A stretch of DNA of 64,000 bases from Panaeolus papilionaceus (lineage: Eukaryota > Basidiomycota > Agaricomycetes > Agaricales), in the NCBI GenBank assembly GCA_015501605.1, contig JADNRZ010000025.1, positions 310,001 through 374,000 on the forward strand, read 5' to 3'. Positions 34,101-47,170 of this stretch are shown here, piece by piece. Positions within the stretch are counted from its first letter, which is position 1; every line of letters starts with the position of its first letter. The position numbers and the translations under genes are program-made. The notes beneath the pieces are model-generated. The model had not been told where the DNA came from. It saw only the letters and a list, made by a program, of their open reading frames with translations, and made no database searches.

Positions 34101-36547
34101 TCTTCCTAACCTTCTCATCCTTCTCCAGTCCACCCTTACACGTATTGCCGGGAATCTTGCGATATCCTGATGAACCATCATAGGTCATATCCGGCCTTGA
34201 ACAGACTCCATCAGGGATAGGTTCAGGTCCAGCAGGAACACACTTGTTGCCGTTGCGAATAAAGTTGTAGTCGCTACAATTTGTTTTAGTTTGAAAAATA
34301 AAAAAAGGAAAAGTATTAAGAGTGGACACACCATTCGTAATCAGCATCGGTACATTCACAAGCATCTTCATGAACGACAGGATCCGTAAACTTTTCACCA
34401 ACAAAACAGTTCGCCTCGGGTTTTCTGCGCTTATACCATTGCTAACAAAAAATTTTGAAAAAGGAAAAACGACGGGTCAATAAATAGATAAAATTAAAAT
34501 AAAATAAAATGGCGCATCCCGAACACCACGGAAAACGCATAACACACCTTATGTCCCATGATACACTCAGCCCTAGGTGGCCTCGCGTACCACTTCTCAT
34601 AATCACTCTCAGAGCACTTTTTGCCTCTCGTTTTAGCAAAGTCCAAAAACACGGTGACAGCGTTGCCATATTTTCCTTTCTGGTCGTGCTTGTGTACTGA
34701 GCCCAACAGGATGAATTTTTGAGAGGTGGAATCAGGAAGTGTGGTCAATGCGCGTGCGCGGAGTTTGACGCCAAAGTTATAGGTTTTCCTGGGGAATTAC
34801 CTCATGAGCATAGACAAAGAGAAAGGACGAGGAGAACATACCAGTTCCTTCCAAGGTCCAGAGAATATTTAATCTCATCTGTCGGGTCCTCGTCGTCAAC
34901 AGCAATGAGAATGCTGCCAGAATCTCCAAACTCGTATTTATGAGCACCCTTAGCCACCATACGCCACGTAACACCCGCATCCGTGCTCAAAAAAGTGTCG
35001 CTGTCCTTATACTTCTCCAGGCTGTCTCCAATACTTCCAACACCCATAACGAATCCAGGCGCAGGTGAGGAGAAAACTCGGCCAAAGTTGTGGGGTGCAG
35101 TTACTGAATGGAAGTGCAGTGAACATTTTTCGAGATCGGAGGGGTCGCAGGAAATCCGTTTTCCATCGACGTCGTCGTCGGGTGCTTTGATCGCTGACCA
35201 AGTACGACCATCATCAAAGGTGAGGAGAGTACGCAGATGCTTCTTCGCGCGTCGTGAGTCCACATCCTGCGCATTTGCAACAATGTTGACGAGACCAATA
35301 CCCTCAACACCGTACAGCCTCTCGTAGTCGACATATCCATGTTCGTTGCGGTTGGTGTCCTTTAGACTCTCGGTGAAGTAAGTTCCATTGGAGTTGCTGA
35401 CAAACAGAGTGCCAATAGAGCTTCCCTCCTTCAACACAACGTCAACTGCGAGGGAATGCGTAGTTGACTCTAACATTGTATACGCATTCTCTCTAAGCTT
35501 TGCAGAGGAAGCGTGAGGGAAGTGTGCTTTTGCCCATGTCTTGGCGTCCAAAGAAACGTAGAGCATCATTTCTCCGTGAGGATGAGTGACGTCTTTCATG
35601 GCGACGACAGCAAACTTGGAAACGATGGCAAATGCAATGATCCCTTTAGCGTTTTTGGCAATTCCCAAATCTACAACATGTCGCTCTTTGTCGAAGAAGT
35701 CGGTGCTGGAGAAGAGCTTGCTGGAGGAGAGTGAATGACCGCCCATGTGTGATGATGATGTGTCGAACGCTACGCAGTAGATCAGGTCGTTGTGTGCGTC
35801 GTGTTTAAAGTCCTTCCTGCTATGAGCAAACTGGCATCGTGATGTTTCCTTCATCATCAACTTTGCATCGGTGCTGAAAGAATCCTTGGTGTAATATGTC
35901 TATAACGGACGTCAGCCTAATGATCATGCAACTGCCCTCCCATCAGGCATACACACCTCATCGCGGCATATTTCAGCCCAGCCTTGTCTCTCGCACCTCG
36001 TACCCTGATAGAGAACATAACCCGAGCTTTTTGGGTCCGAATGAAACGATAATGGTCGAGCTACAGAGGCAAGAGAGACGGGGAGGTCAAATGACTGCCA
36101 AGTCCGACCTCTATCTGTAGTCCTATAATGTGTTGTCCCGTCTGTGAGAACGAAAGCCTACCATATTGTGAGGGGATTATTCTTGCGAGATTAAGGCATC
36201 ACATACATGTCTATTATTCGTCGGATGTTCCACAAACATCAACGCTTCACCCTTTGGAATGCCGTCCGCTAACTCCCATTTCTTTCCTTCATTGAAGGAC
36301 AAGTACACATTCCTGTCCTCTGAATCATGATAAACGGCAACCTAAGCAGTTATCGAGTCAATGTCATCCTGCTAGATATCCAAAATCAATGAAATTCGCG
36401 TACTTCTGTATCATCAAACAAAAACAAGCGCGCTGGTAGGTACTTAAATGATGAAATATCGTGTGTTGGCTCAGACTGCGCAGTTGCAAGACCTGCAAGA
36501 CAGAACAGCCAACTAAGAGCAACAAAGCCCCGCTGTCGCCATAACAT
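31149..36547 (-). CDS. VPS10: Vacuolar protein sorting receptor VPS10 (sortilin family)
   Basis: This is a type I membrane receptor that carries carboxypeptidase Y-like hydrolases from the late Golgi to the endosome/vacuole and recycles with retromer. The gene spans 5.4 kb with many short introns. The ATG at 36547 opens a signal peptide ([23 protein letters not shown]). Two Vps10 beta-propeller modules follow. BNR/Asp-box-like blades such as [26 protein letters not shown] and YSLDLGRNW mark the first; [12 protein letters not shown] and [13 protein letters not shown] mark the second. Cys-rich 10CC modules end each propeller ([17 protein letters not shown] around 34.2 kb; [10 protein letters not shown] around 31.7 kb). 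One transmembrane helix ([21 protein letters not shown]) lies near 31.5 kb. The short cytosolic tail has [19 protein letters not shown], an acidic end suited to retromer/GGA binding. No break is seen. Individual exon borders were not all fixed. Confidence 0.92.
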
Positions 36548-37043
36548 GACGGGCGGCGTATATAGAGCTCAAGGAGGGAAGGAGTGGTGGGTTGGTGGTG
36601 GTTAGTATGAGAGTCGTGATAGTATCCGCTGTCGGTGGCTTGTTGGTCACCACAGGGTGGCGCTGCATGGGGACACGCTGCAGTTCTAAAATTGGTAATT
36701 CCACTCGAAAATGCAATATTTCGGATCAACTCCCCACATCCCACCAACATTGGTCCCGTTTAGACTTGAACATCAACAGAAATTATTACCATATGCACCC
36801 TCGAGGATCAGGGGGATGTGAGGGCTAGCGGATGTTGGAAGCAGGGTCTGGTGTGCTAGTAAGTTTTTTTCATTAATAGCATCAGGAAGGAGCATTCATA
36901 ATCCTAATCCTAATAATAGTAATACAATCCAGCGAGATAACAAAAAAATAAACCATGAAAAGCATCGGCAAAGCAGTATCAGAGAACCTAGATCCATGTA
37001 CAACCTATCATCCATATAAATATAATTACCCATTAACCATAGT
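36548..37043. other. Intergenic between VPS10 and the transcription factor
   Basis: The VPS10 promoter lies at its left and the 3' UTR of the Zn2Cys6 gene at its right. No gene is seen. Confidence 0.5.
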
Positions 37044-40000
37044 TTAACCCTCCTGCGTATCCATAATTCCACAATCTTGCATAAATGTAACCCATCCTAA
37101 ATCCATCCCACTTTCACTAGCCAACCCCATTTCAACAGCCCGTGATGGGTCCATCGCATTAAACTGCACCCTATTTGAGCCATATGCCATCATGGGGTTC
37201 ATATTGATATCAATATTGGGCATCATCGGATTCCCATGGCCATGACCATTCGACGCCATAGATTGTCCCACAAATCCTCCAAATCCTCCCTGTGGCATAG
37301 TACCAGCCTGGTGTCCAGTATACGGCGAAGGAGCACCAAATCCATATACCCCACCCATCCCACCACCACTCATACCCCCGCTCACATTTTGCCCATGATT
37401 CGTCTGCATTACAGGTACAAACCCACCCCACGACCCAGGTGTCGCACCTCCCGTGTTCATAACACCGCCCATCGCATGTCTAGGCCCTATCATAGTTGGC
37501 TGTGAGTAAAACGCAGCTGCGGGATTACTCTGCATCATATGAGCATTATGAACAGCCATATTTGGCGGTGCTGAGCCATACAGAGGCGGCATATGTTGCA
37601 TCTGCACCGGTGCATGTCCAGAAAGCGTCGTATTCCCCCATCCTCCCGTGCCTCCCATCTGCTGCATAGGATACCCACTTGTACCCCCCAACGCCACACC
37701 CGTATTCGTTCCCGTCATCCCATAAAACGCATTCCCTTCAACAGTCGCCGCACCAGGAGGTCCATTTCCACCTCCACTCCCACTCTGAGCACTACTAACA
37801 GCCCCATTCTTTCCATACTCAAAGTCCAAAGCCCTCTTAACCACATCCTGGCTCAAGTACGTGATCAAACTAGGATGAACCTCCGGTAATCCAGTGCCCA
37901 AATCCCAAGCCCCACCACGACTCTCCCCCTGGCCCGTCGCCGCCGCCCCCGACACCTGCGTTGCACCACCAGCACTATTCTGATCCATCGCAGCCATGGC
38001 GGCAGTGAGAGCAGGTCCCGGTGCAGCAGCAGGAACCACTGGACTAACATCCCCCACTGACACAGGGGAAGAAACGACACTTGCTCCACCTGGACTGGAT
38101 ATACTCGGACTCAACGCCAACGTGGCCGAATTCGACCTCCTATGACTACTATTCGTCCTCTGTTTATGCTGCTGCTGGCGTTTCGGCGAACTTGAATTCT
38201 GCTGCTGCTGTGGTGACTGCGCCTGAGACTGAGTTGTAGATCCTGGCTGATGCTGCTGATGCTGCTGTGATGGCGAATGAGCCCAATGCGCCTGACTCTT
38301 CTTCCTATCCAACACCTTCATCTGTCCTCCGAAAATAGCCAAATCATCTTCTAAATCATCCATCGTGCCAAACATCTCTTTATCATCTTTACCAGTAGAA
38401 CTAGAGCTACCAGGAGATGAGGCTTGTTTAGGATTTAGATGGTCTGAAATTCGGGCAGCTTTTTCTTTTAGCTTGGTGAGGACGTTCTGTTGAAGTTGGG
38501 TGAGTTAACGATCAATGAACTAATCTAGAGACAAACATACTAAGGCAGTCTTCGCTCTCGCCGAACTAGAAGCGCCCCTCTCAAATATCGACAACGCCAA
38601 ATCAAAGTCCCGGATCGCAATGGGGGTGATATTTGAATTTGGAAGACGCGTCATAACCGTCCCAACAATAATCTGTTATAATAGAAATACATCAGCATCT
38701 CATTCCAACCCCAACCAAGTCAGAAAAAAGGAGTCAAAACACTCACCGCCGCCGAAAACGTATGATACATCAAGAACCAAACTCTCAGCGCCATATCCGC
38801 AGATCTCTCAAAGAGATGAGCAGAGGCTTTGATGATAATCGACGCACACCTAAACGCCGTCAAAAACGACGGGGCAAAGGGGCTGAGGAACGGATTAGTC
38901 GGATAATCCAGCATAGCTTGTGCAAAGAAGCTACGGTGGAGGTATATCATCGCTAAAATCAGAGTTGAATTTAAATCAGTCAGCAGAAGTTCCCCAAAAA
39001 GTGAAAAGTCATGGAAAAAGGAATGGGCACTCACTAACAGTCCTATGCTGACTCGCATAAAAATCCCTCAACGCCAAACTGCTACTATAAAACACCTTAT
39101 CCCCCACCTCCCTCCCCACATACGGATTAAAACTAACAGGAAAACTAATCTCCCTAACCTTCTTATCCAAATCCAAAACTAAATTATAGTTCACGGAGTC
39201 GGCAACTAGGGTCGTCTGAGCGACGGAGTTGTAGATGTCCCGTGCGAAGGAGTGTTTCATGCGCCAGAAGTCGGCTTCTGGTGTCCCAGATGGCGAGAGA
39301 GGGATATCTTCGGATGGGAATTCGCAGTCGACGTAGGAGAGATGGATGGCGGGTGGTCGACCGAGAGCGAGACTCTAAAGGTTTAAGTTAGTTTTATTGA
39401 ATGTTTGGATCTCGGAAAATAGAAGTGACAAACGTTGGATACGTCAGATGAGAATACCTCCCAGAACAGATTCCTTCTTCGTTGAACCATGACGGGGTCT
39501 AGTTTCCACCTGGCACTATCACGGTCTACGCCCGTATATATCAGATGATTATCCTAGAAAATATAAATTATTGCTCACGAAGTCCAAGCTGGAAAACCTC
39601 GTCAGTCAGGAAACAATTACAGAGAACAAGAGGCACTCACACTCTGCGCCAACTTAGCAGCAAAACTCATCACACACCACTAAAGTCAGCATTAACATCC
39701 ATTCACAAACGATACCAATCGCACAGAAACTCACCGCATTATCTCTGGTATACCTCCTCCCAGCCAAACTACAATACGTAGCCATCAACCCCATCGCTCT
39801 AACACTATCCACCCCCGGACTCTCATAAACACTCCGACACGACAATCCCGCTCTCCCCAGATCATAATACCTCTCCGCCTCCGCATTAAATGGCTTTCTA
39901 TTCGGATCCAACAGAGCACCCAGCGCAAAGACGAAGAACAGAAGAGCCAAATTATGTGACGGATCTGGGTCGTCGTCTTGTGTATGTGACTGCGAATCCG

Positions 40001-41231
40001 TAGTTGATTCTGGACTTGAAGGGTCTGCAGCCCCAGGTGACCTGTTCTCATTCCGCTTCTTGTATATCAAGGGCAGTAACTCGTCCAACAACTCGTCCTT
40101 CTTGATTGCCCGAAAGAATAGGGATCCGTGGTCGATGTATGACAAGCACAATTCCGTTGCTTGCTCGTACGTGGGCAGGAAGCTCTCTATGAGTGCTATT
40201 CCTGTGTGGTTGCGTCGGTTTTTGGCGGTGAATGGGAAAAGGTCTGCGAGTCGATCAATAGATGATAAGTGTTGTCGTTGAGGGTCTTGTCCTGTTTGTG
40301 ATATTGAATCATCTTCGTCATCAGAGGGAATACTAGGGGTATCTTCATCTGCTTTCTGTAGGCGGTCGCGTAAGTAGCCTGTTATACTTAATGAAGAGAA
40401 GAAGGGGTACTGACCATCATAAGCGTCTAAACGAATACCAAAGACATATCAGCGACTTAAACAATACAACATCTTATAAAGACTGACCTCAGACCCAGCA
40501 GACCTCCCAAAATATTGAACCTCGCCAGAGCTTCCAAGTGTAAGTGTCCCCAGGGCATCAATACTCTTGTCAACATCATTAGCTGCTTTTCCCTCTTTGC
40601 CCTTCCCCTTGCTAAGTCCTTTCGACCCCTCCCTTCCCTCACCCTCTCCAGCGCCCATATCATCGTCCTCGTCTGCATCTTGTTCCACGGGGTGTTCTCT
40701 CGCATTAATAGCTTCGCTCCCAAACTTGATCCTCAACAACTCGTCGGTGAGGAGGGGATGCCGCTGGTCTGATACCATAGACTGCAGAATCGCCAATGCA
40801 TCTTCCAACTGTCGAATTCGATTGCTCATTTCATAGATCTTATCATGCAACTGCGTAGTCGATGCCAAAATGAATCTCGTCCCTTGACCAGCTGCCAAAA
40901 TTCCTGTTTCGCAAAAAAATGCGGGGTAAATAGGAGTCAAATGACCAATCAGGGGGAAACATACCAAGAGGACATATACTCTCGCACCCTCTTCTCAGAC
41001 ATGAAGAACAAGGCAGCTTTTTGTCGCACTTTAGTTTCAAACGACGACATTCAGCGCATGAAAGTTCTCCTAGAAACCCATAGCGGTGTAACATTAGCCC
41101 TCGATCCCCGTCTTGACGTGGATAGATAACATACCTCTCGTCCTCTTCCTGTCAATATCCCTCAACTCTTCCTCCGTAAGCGCCTTCTGGGTCCTCCTAG
41201 AGGATATAGTACGTGTGTTGTCAACGGGCAT
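37044..41231 (-). CDS. Zn2Cys6 fungal transcription factor with Fungal_trans domain
   Basis: This is a nuclear DNA-binding regulator. The ATG at 41231 starts exon 1 (41231-41135). Exon 2 (41069-40965) encodes the binuclear zinc cluster CAECRRLKLKCDKKLPCSSC then CESIC, with all six cysteines present. A coiled-coil dimerisation stretch follows (QLHDKIYEMSNRIRQLEDAL), then an acidic/glycine linker. The fungal-specific transcription-factor middle domain begins near EVQYFGRSAGSE and runs to about 38.5 kb in several exons. The final exon (38375-37044) is a ~440-residue Gln-, Gly-, Met- and Asn-rich tail typical of activation domains, including poly-Q-like runs (SQQHQQHQ, QSPQQQQ). Target genes cannot be inferred. 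Intermediate exon borders were not all resolved, but no frame break is needed. Confidence 0.85.
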
Positions 41232-42203
41232 GATACGAATCCTATGGTGCTGATTCCGGCACTCAAGGCATAAGTAGATGAAAAACCAAGCGACGTATAA
41301 GCACCAACACGGCACTCTCCAACTGCCAAGTTTAGAGCCGAAATAGGTCTGATGCGAGTATAGAATAGAAAATGAAATGGGCAATACGACCCCTCCAACC
41401 CTAGGACGTCAGAAATAGTTATCAACGATCGTTATAGACAACTGACAAACGACCACGATTCAGTGGCAAACACTCCAAATCGCCGTGGATTCCCACATTG
41501 GGTAATCAAACCTCGATACGCTAGCCATTCATAGGCCAGGTCATATTATTCTAAGAATAATAACAACAGAAAGAAGTGCATGTGATGGAAAACAGCTCGT
41601 TTTAATACCGCTGCTTGACCGATGGAGATGGCCCATGGGGTTTGAAATCATGTCATGGGGTCTGTGTTTCTGCGTCTCACTCATCATCTGCCAATCAGGG
41701 AACATAGGTTTGAAAAAAACGCAAACGCCCAAGATCAGGAGGCTCGCCAAAGGCCCGGCATGCAATTTGCACTGCGGTACCGGAATGCCTGCCTTCACAC
41801 AGACCAGCATCCAAGGACATCGCTTGGTGTCGTCAAGCCAAACTCAATGTCCCTCGGCTCGCTTAAAAATACCACAAATAAATGCGTGGAAAATTCTACA
41901 TAATTGTGAATGAGAAATGGTAGATTTTAGAATTGATATACTTACATGTACATAGAGTTGCATTCGGGAGCGAGGAGTTTATGAGAAACCAAACGACTCA
42001 ACAACGAAACGAATCGGAATTCCACGAATCCACCGCAGAAATTCATCGGCACCACGTGCTCATTGCTTTATCTAATCTAATCTCTCCCTCGGCCCCTGTC
42101 CTCCTGTTGACCTTAACCCGTCTTTGTCTTTGTAGATATACGTGTAGAGTGAAGAGAGAAATAAGATAAAACCCCTAATCTTACAATTAAACCACCCAGC
42201 CCT
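41232..42203. other. Intergenic region between minus-strand genes
   Basis: This holds the transcription-factor promoter and the 3' UTR of the F-box gene. Short frames exist on both strands, with nothing supportable. Confidence 0.5.
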
Positions 42204-45200
42204 CTAATCCGCAGAACCGACACCCAACAACCCAGCAACAGCATCTCCACCTCCCAGTGGGGTCGGTGTCGGGGAGGTCGCACTAGCACTTACTGTCCCC
42301 CTCCTTCTTTTCCCCAATCCTCTCAAGCTCCAAATCTCGACATGACTACTCCCAGCCCTCTTGCACAACACAACTACGATGTCCCTCAAAAATCCAACCT
42401 TCCAAACACACTCGCTCCTGATCGTAAGATCCCTGATCCACTCTCCCGTCTTCACATCCCATAACCGTGCTCGGCCATCGTTGCCACCTGTCACAAGGAA
42501 CCCTGAGCCTGCGCCCGCACCCGATTCAGAGCTTGGAGCTGTGCTTGGGCGTGAGCTGGGGTCAAAGCTGGAATGTGCAGGCTCGTTGAATTGGAGAGAT
42601 GTGACGGAAGAGTCGTGTGCGCTGATACAGTGCACTTTCGTGAGGGTTAATAGTGAGAATGTAATCACTCTTCCGTCGGCTGAGCCTGTTATGAGTAGGT
42701 TCTTGGACAATTGGAGGGTGCAGATGAGGGCCGAATGGCCTTGGAGTAACGCCGTGCAATGTCTATGGGTGAGGTGTTAGCGAGTAATTTTTAAGCGCTA
42801 AAAATTTAACAACAAAGATTTCTTACCCAGTAGTGGCGTCCCAGATCCTCACTGTCGTATCCAATCCACCACTCGCAATCCTAATTCCATCAAACGCAAC
42901 ACTGTAGATCTGCGAGAAATGACCTCGCAGGACATGTAGACATTCACCCGTGTCCACGTTCCACACCTAAAGTCAGAATAAAACATAAGCGTCCATTCAG
43001 CGTTACTACTGTGCTCCCTTAAAAGCATAGGAAGACAGAGGAATACAAAAATAATACCCAAAAACTCACCCTACATGTTCCATCATAACTCCCACTCACA
43101 ACCGTATTCCCACTAACATCCAAACACCTCACACTCGCGTCATGGCCCTCTAGGACATGTACACATCTCCCTCTCTGAATATCCCAAACCCTTAACGTCG
43201 AGTCTCTAGCCCCAGTAATTGCAATAGGGCGATTATCCAGCACTCTCAACGACCTAATGGTAGATGTGTGGCCGTGCAGGACATAGATGCAATACCTACA
43301 AAGAAACGTCAAGGTCAGAGAAAGCGAAAGAGAGGATAGAAATATAAAGAGAAAAAAGATACATACCCGCTCCTTGCATCCCAAACTCTCACCACTTTAT
43401 CACATCCACCGCTCACGATTATCGAGTTTGGCTGGCCCCATCCAACAGAGGACATGCACAATTTCGGATCCACCGTGGGTTGATTAGGCGAGAGGTCGTC
43501 AGGGAGCATCTGGAACCGTGGCTCAGGTGGTGGTTGGGATTGTTGAGGTACATGCTGTTGAGTATGTTGAGCTTGAGATTGGGCTGACGATTGTACTGGT
43601 GGTTGCGGTATCTGAGGTCGAACTCGCAAACTTGATCTCCGCCTCTGAGCACCCGCAGAATTCACTTCACCGCCTCTCCCATCCTGTACCTCGTCCTCGT
43701 CCTCCACTGCCTCCTCCCGATCACTACCCGCCTCAGCACAACTACTCCCACCCGTGCTTTCACTCTCCCCCTTCCCATCCTCGTGTTGAACACCCCCAAC
43801 AACAGCCACATCACTCCCACTCCCACTTCCACTCCCGGTACCATCACCCCCACCCTCACTATCACTACCACTCGAAGAATCGGGATCCAACGGATCCAAC
43901 CCCAGTGCCAACCGCAGCAAGGGCGACAACAAGTGATCGTGGGTCTCATTAGGCATAACATGCATTCCGTCACTAGGATGATTCGCATTTGTGGTGGTGG
44001 TTGAATCCAAGTGAGAATGCAGATGAGAGCCCGTGCCTGAGCGAGGTGGATGCGATGACGAGGCGGAGTGAGGAGGATACGACGGAGGTGGGTCAATATC
44101 AACGCCCCGAAACTTTGCATCAGCCACAGCTGCCTTGGGTAACCTAAATTTCGTTTCTTTTTCGCGTTTCTTCTGCTTCTTCGTTTTATCATGACCCGGT
44201 GATTTAGAGGCCTTTTTTGTAGAGGACGACGAGGACGTGGCATTAGGTTCAGCTGAGGCACGAAGCGAGAGTATTCCATTGGGTAAGGAATTTGCACTGT
44301 TGTCCTTCTCGCGTCGTTTGCTTTTTTTGCGTGTCGCTGGGTCTTGAACAATCGAAACACGAACTTGTTCTGAGGGTTGTGGATTGAGGAAAAACGTGTC
44401 CCTAGACCCCAACCCGCTGGATCCCGAACCAGATGCCAACCCAACCTCCAGATTGGCCCCTTGTCCTGTATTGTTGGAAGCAGAATGAGGTGCTGCCGTT
44501 TGTGGGTCTATTCTCGACCCGCCCTTCATCGCCAACCAAACCCCCCACACACCCGACTCATGTCCTACAAGTGTCCTGCAAAGCACTCCAGTCGCTGTGC
44601 TGTACACCTTGATTCTGCTACTTGAAAGTCCAACAACAATCCAGTCCTCATCCATAGCGAGAGACGTCACTGTATCATCGCCTGAAGACGTATTGCGAAT
44701 TCTATGCGTCTGAAGCATGCGTCCTCCCTTGGTCCAGTTTTGCTCTGCAAACAAATGCATAAACAAATGATTGCCATTGAAATAGAAATGGATACGTACT
44801 GATCATATAATTCGTTCTATAATGCCTCCTATAAGAGAACTTATACACCGCTGGTTCAACCGCCGCATCACTCTCTCCCTCAGCATCCGCATCCCTCTCC
44901 TTCCCCTTCCTCGCCCTGTGCGTCTCCTTCCTAACTAAATCCTTCCTCCCCTCTTCCCAATTCTCAAATCCATGCACCAGACACATCCGTCTCCACAGCG
45001 TCTCATCCCTGATCATCCTCATCCAATGCTTGCTAACCAAACTCGCCCTCATCAACGACTTGGGTTCATCAATGAACGACAGGATATGATATCCTATCTC
45101 TGGTGGTAGATGCAGCAGGAAATCGCGTCGCAGAAGGGATGTGATTGTGCTTGATATGTAGAGCAGTTCCTCATAACTACACCCTGCGAGGACAGCATTC

Positions 45201-45385
45201 AGAAATTGACGACGAGCAGTGGGGTCCGTAGACGAGTTGAACGCGAAGACCGAGTCCGGGGTGTGTGATGGTGTCGTTGCATTGCTCACTGGTGTCGAAG
45301 ATGTCATCAGATTGGAGCTCGAAGTTGCATGAGTGCGATGATGACCATGGCGGTGACCTGAGCCAGAATTATGAGTCGTCGGCAT
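42204..45385 (-). CDS. F-box/WD40 repeat protein (Cdc4/Fbw7-type SCF adaptor)
   Basis: This is the substrate-recognition subunit of an SCF ubiquitin ligase. The F-box binds Skp1 and the WD40 propeller binds phosphorylated targets. The ATG at 45385 opens a Ser/Thr/His-rich N-terminus. The F-box follows at about residues 90-140 ([17 protein letters not shown], then [15 protein letters not shown]), then a [14 protein letters not shown] hinge. WD repeats include [76 protein letters not shown] and a C-terminal [19 protein letters not shown]. Between the first and second repeats lies an insertion of roughly 300 residues that is Ser/Pro/Gly/Asp-rich, unlike canonical Cdc4. Domain order supports Cdc4/Pop/Met30 relatives; which orthologue is unclear. 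Confidence 0.87.
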
Positions 45386-46231
45386 AAAAGTGTCGCTGCT
45401 TGTGGGTTATCAATGTCCAGGCGACGGTACTAATAAAAATACTGTAATAAAGCTGCGAGAAAAATCGTCAGAACCCATTCTACCTTCAATCGCATATTAG
45501 AATTAATCATCGCTTCCTATATGAATGCTTACCTCGTTAATTAAAGTCTAATCTATAGCAGGTTCAGAATCCAGATAGCAAGTTCCGATGATGGTGTTCC
45601 AGTCCAAGGATAAATAAAGCAATCTTGCGTTCCAGAATCCAGAGTTAATGTGAAGGTTTAGCCAATATATTAAAGCTCAAGCTTAATTCTCTAAAATTGA
45701 CTGTCGTCGTCAGTTGGCGTGTAGCAGCTCGTCGTTGTCGTCGTTGTCGTTGTCGTCGTTGGCGTTGAGCCCAAATCCCGAGTTAGCATCCAAATTGGGC
45801 TTTGCAATCACGTGGAATATTTTCCCAGAAATCGCTCCGACATTCCGGTCGCTTAGGTGCGTGGCTGAAGAGTCTTTTGAATGTCGCTCTCGACCAACAG
45901 CTTCAGATTGGAGCCTTTATAAGACAAAAGTTGTAAAAGACTCGAAATAGTGATGCAATTAAAGAAAGTAGCTGGAGGGCTCGAACCAGAACATGATATC
46001 GAGGTCATCTAGTAAGGTTGTTACAGTAGGTACTAGGGACCTGTATAACGAACCTCAGTTGTGCTCATCTTTAGTACAGCTGCGTCATTTTAAAGATGAC
46101 ACTTGACTAAACAACAGTTTAGACTTTAGTGCTAACTCGCCCGACTGACAACACTCTAAAGCAAACGTTGGGAGCCTTCGAGGAATGTGGCAAGAGACAG
46201 ATTTCAGTCTTGACCAATAACATAAACCGTC
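45386..46231. other. Intergenic region with a short GTCGTT repeat
   Basis: This is the promoter of the F-box gene plus the outer flank of the inverted duplication. A triplet-rich run at 45730-45767 is listed separately. A 78-codon plus frame over the repeat is not supported as a gene. Confidence 0.45.
45730..45767. repeat. GTCGTT-type simple repeat
   Basis: Imperfect tandem units of gtcgtt and gtcgtcgtt. They lie about 350 bases upstream of the F-box gene start. Confidence 0.8.
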
Positions 46232-46298
46232 CATATATTTCTAAGCATGAATACATAAATTGGGCAGGAAAATTGTCGGTACACGTTTAACCAATCGT

Positions 46299-46800
46299 TT
46301 AATCGAGATCAACGACCTGCTCAGCACCGTCATCGATTTCAGTGCCGTTGGCGCTGGAAAGAGGCGGATGTCAGTATCGGCCTTGGTTAAACGGTAAATA
46401 GTAGACTTACGTGCGTTGGCCAGCGCAAGCAACCCAGATGGAGCGCAGGGCGGTGCCACCAGCACGAGCGCAGGTGTTGCCGTACCACTGGCCGACCTGG
46501 GATCCGGGAGTGCAGTTGTTCTGGTTGTGGTAGCTGACGCGCTGGTTGCTGCCAATGCCGCTGACCTGACCACCCCACCAGTCTATGAGACAAATCGAAT
46601 TAGCTCAATGTTAAAAGTAAAGGGTTCGATCGAGACTGACCACCAGGGGGGTCAACGCAGCTGTTGCAGCGGACATTCCTGTATTCCTGGCTGGCGCCAC
46701 CACTGCAGGTAGCTTCCTTGGTGGTGTAGAACTTGACGGTGGCCTGAGCGTAGGCAGTGGAGGCCACAGCCAAAGCGATGAAAGTGTTGGTGAGTTGCAT
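46299..46800 (-). CDS. Small secreted Cys-rich protein, copy 1 (128 aa)
   Basis: Exons are 46800-46641, 46582-46411 and 46353-46299. The product is MQLTNTFIALAVASTAYAQA (signal peptide, likely cut after AYA) followed by a ~108-residue mature protein with six cysteines (ATCSGG, VRCNSC, NNC, NTC, VACA). It has Trp/Gly-rich blocks (DWWGGQVSGIGSNQ, SIWVACAGQRT) and an acidic end (EIDDGAEQVVDLD). I do not recognise the family. Length, signal peptide and paired cysteines fit the fungal small-secreted-protein or effector class, but interaction or activity is not implied. A TATA-like box (46855-46863, minus) sits about 55 bases upstream. The mature protein is identical to copy 2. Confidence 0.85.
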
Positions 46801-46854
46801 TGTGACTTGGTTGGTTGTGAGATATGTTCTGAGGAGTATCGAGAGAACGACTGT

Positions 46855-46863
46855 ATTTTTATA
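46855..46863 (-). promoter_or_regulatory. TATA-like box of secreted-protein copy 1
   Basis: On the minus strand the sequence reads TATAAAAAT about 55 bases before the start codon. The same box lies at the mirror position upstream of copy 2. Confidence 0.55.
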
Positions 46864-47170
46864 CTTTTTTGAGACTCGTTTCTCGCAGATTTTTCGGAGT
46901 CTTGCTTCGGTTACAAATCCAGGGTTGTGCATTTCGGGTGACTGGATGTTGAAGCGGACATGTGCGCGTTTCAACTTCGAGTATTGGCGTTGCGGGAGTG
47001 CTTCGAATCCGCAGTCAAAATACTGGTAATAATCGCTTTAGATGAGCTAAGATTGGATGAGGCCCATGTATGAGCCTTGGGGTCTTGGGTGCAAGCCATA
47101 TAGACCCCATCATCATCATCGGTCGGTCTCCAGTCTTCGGAGTGTTCCAAATGCAGAAATAATATCCCAC

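Larger units (their letters stand above)
46232..47170. repeat. Left arm of a 939-bp inverted repeat
   Basis: This arm is the reverse complement of 48849-49787. Both arms are exactly 939 bases by my boundary reading, and every segment I compared, including introns and UTRs, is identical. The match stops sharply: outside 46232 toward the left, and inside at 47170 toward the centre, where the two sides continue as diverged homologous sequence for several hundred bases. Confidence 0.9.

Noticed and set aside
43518..43952. A 144-codon plus-strand frame and similar long frames between 43.4 and 44.4 kb
   Set aside because: They are antisense or out-of-frame shadows of the low-complexity insertion in the F-box/WD40 gene.
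45960..46040. A tRNA-like T-arm (ggctcgaacc) on the minus strand
   Set aside because: No matching acceptor or anticodon arms fold around it, and the putative T-stem does not pair.
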